Positions 4,931 to 6,058 of a stretch of DNA of 6,058 bases are shown here, piece by piece. The DNA is from Lachnoclostridium sp. UBA6558. Its GTDB lineage: Bacteria; Bacillota; Clostridia; Lachnospirales; Lachnospiraceae. Position numbers and translations under genes: made by a program. A model generated the notes under the pieces. It had not been told where the DNA came from. It worked only from the letters and a program-made list of their open reading frames with translations, and ran no database searches. Location: contig DJJW01000022.1 of the NCBI GenBank assembly GCA_002434335.1, positions 61,743 through 67,800 of the forward strand, given 5' to 3'. The stretch's first letter is position 1, and the number at the start of each line of letters is the position of its first letter.

Positions 4931-6058
4931 TTATTTCCTGTATCCTTCCATTTTTTTCAAAAATCTCCTGGCAGCTTTTTCATTGCCCGGAAAATAGAGA
5001 TGGGGGAAGCCGGCATACATTCTGTCTGTTGCTATAACTTCTCTCCATTCCTGTCCATTGGAAGCTTTCGTTACCAAAAAATCTTCACCGATTATATTGC
5101 TATCCCAATAATGAAATTCGTGCGCTCTCAGGCTCTCGCCCTTTTCAGCCAGCATACTATCCTCCTCTGCCTTTAATTCCACATAACCAAAACGTCTTAA
5201 TCTGCCTGTGGGAAAGGCTTTTCCAGAAAAGGTTCCCACCATTTCATATACTTTGCCTTCCTTATCCTCCAATTCCTGTTGAAGATAAAGAAAACCTCCA
5301 CATTCTGCTATTACAGGTATACCCTTGTTGATGCACTCTCCAATTTCTTCTCTTATGGACTGATTTTTACTTAGCCTCTCTCCATGGAGCTCCGGGTATC
5401 CCCCGCCCAGGTAAAGTCCTGAAAGATCTTTAGGAAGCCTGCCATCTTTTAGAGGACTGAAAGTAATAATTTCTCCGCCAAGACTTTCTAACAGCCTTAA
5501 ATTTTCCCTATAATAAAAGGTAAAAGCTTCATCCATGGCTACGCCTATCCTTACAGGTCTGATTACAGGTGTTTGGTAGATGTTTCGGTATAAGGGACTC
5601 CTTAAATCAGAATGCTTGAATAAATCACTTTCGGTATTAGTATTTGATGGTTTAACCGGGCCATTATTTCCATTTTCTTCTATATATGTAGAATATTCTA
5701 CAGCTGGTGCCTCCGCTGCTAGTTCCAGTAATCCCTCTATGTCCACCGTTTTCTCAAGTTCATTGCTCAATCGAGAAAGGATATCACCCAGGTTTTTAAT
5801 TTCCTCTGCCATTAGCAGTCCCAAATGACGGCTTTCTATGACGATATCTTTTAGTTCCGGTACGTAACCAAAGCATTTTGTACCAAGCTCTTCGCATTTA
5901 TTTTGGGCTGCTTCATAAAGCATGGGAGATAAACGGTTGAAGATTACACCCGCTATCTTACTGTCTTTCTTGTATTGTAAGAAACCATGCAACAGTGCTC
6001 CGAGAGAGTTTCCCATTCCTTTGGCTTCAATTATCAGTATGACCGGTGTATCTGTAAG
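4931..6058 (-). CDS. cbiA: CbiA, cobyrinate a,c-diamide synthase (N-terminus cut by window edge)
   Basis: ATP- and glutamine-dependent enzyme that amidates the a and c side chains of cobyrinate. 375 residues are visible, and the frame is open through the high-coordinate edge. A Met codon at 6016-6014 is internal, because residues before it (TDTPVILIIEAKGMGNSLGALLHGF) continue the family's N-terminal domain. About 80 residues, including the P-loop, should lie outside. Numbered from the first visible codon: VIFNRL at 38-43, VPELKDIVIESRHLGL at 66-81, then a Ser/Asn-rich linker near 121-166. Next comes the class I glutamine amidotransferase-like domain: RIGVAMDEAFTFYY, LYLGGGYPELHGERL (215-229) and AECGGFLYL, with nucleophile Cys253 (codon 5302-5300). 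AHEFHY and the probable catalytic-site segment AGFPHLYF follow. The protein ends 12 bases before cobT. The related hydrogenobyrinate enzyme CobB is less likely, because the neighbours are anaerobic-pathway types (cbiB). Confidence 0.95.
   Translation of the reverse strand, partial: LTDTPVILIIEAKGMGNSLGALLHGFLQYKKDSKIAGVIFNRLSPMLYEAAQNKCEELGTKCFGYVPELKDIVIESRHLGLLMAEEIKNLGDILSRLSNELEKTVDIEGLLELAAEAPAVEYSTYIEENGNNGPVKPSNTNTESDLFKHSDLRSPLYRNIYQTPVIRPVRIGVAMDEAFTFYYRENLRLLESLGGEIITFSPLKDGRLPKDLSGLYLGGGYPELHGERLSKNQSIREEIGECINKGIPVIAECGGFLYLQQELEDKEGKVYEMVGTFSGKAFPTGRLRRFGYVELKAEEDSMLAEKGESLRAHEFHYWDSNIIGEDFLVTKASNGQEWREVIATDRMYAGFPHLYFPGNEKAARRFLKKMEGYRK

Overview
All seven genes lie on the minus strand and belong to adenosylcobalamin (vitamin B12) biosynthesis. 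The AT-rich intergenic DNA, the AGGAGG-type ribosome binding sites and the wording of the conserved motifs (for example SDNGVVEEGVTQ in CobT and SPNSAQTES in CbiB) suggest a low-to-mid-GC anaerobic Firmicute, probably a Clostridia/Lachnospiraceae member. That placement is inferred from the look of the proteins, not from a search.

Read in the direction of transcription (high to low coordinates), the window opens inside cbiA (cobyrinate a,c-diamide synthase, N-terminus outside). It continues with cobT (dimethylbenzimidazole phosphoribosyltransferase), cobU (cobinamide kinase/guanylyltransferase) and cobS (cobalamin synthase). These four genes are tightly packed: gaps of 12 and 30 bases, then a 13-base overlap. 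A 304-base gene-free leader follows. It carries an extended -10 promoter candidate, a bulged hairpin, a Shine-Dalgarno followed by a two-codon ORF, and three tandem 33-bp repeats. Downstream are a short divergent CobU homologue (130 aa), a CobC-type histidine phosphatase and cbiB (adenosylcobinamide-phosphate synthase, running off the low-coordinate end).

The genes fit one route. CbiA amidates the corrin ring and CbiB attaches the aminopropanol arm. CobU phosphorylates the arm and activates it with GTP. CobT makes alpha-ribazole phosphate, CobS joins the two halves, and CobC removes the phosphate. The window therefore holds nearly all of nucleotide-loop assembly plus one late corrin step. No cobalamin riboswitch is visible here; one may lie upstream of the missing start of the operon.

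Two things stand out in otherwise ordinary B12 genes. First, there are two CobU-family proteins with complementary motif loss: the full-length one keeps the P-loop and the guanylylation-type histidine but not the usual NEVGxGIVP segment, while the short one keeps NEVGAGVVP but has lost the P-loop Ser/Thr and the histidine. Second, the leader of the short gene holds the 33-bp repeats, which are stop-free in the frame of that gene although no start codon is present. I see no mobile element, RNA gene, CRISPR array or clearly new system.
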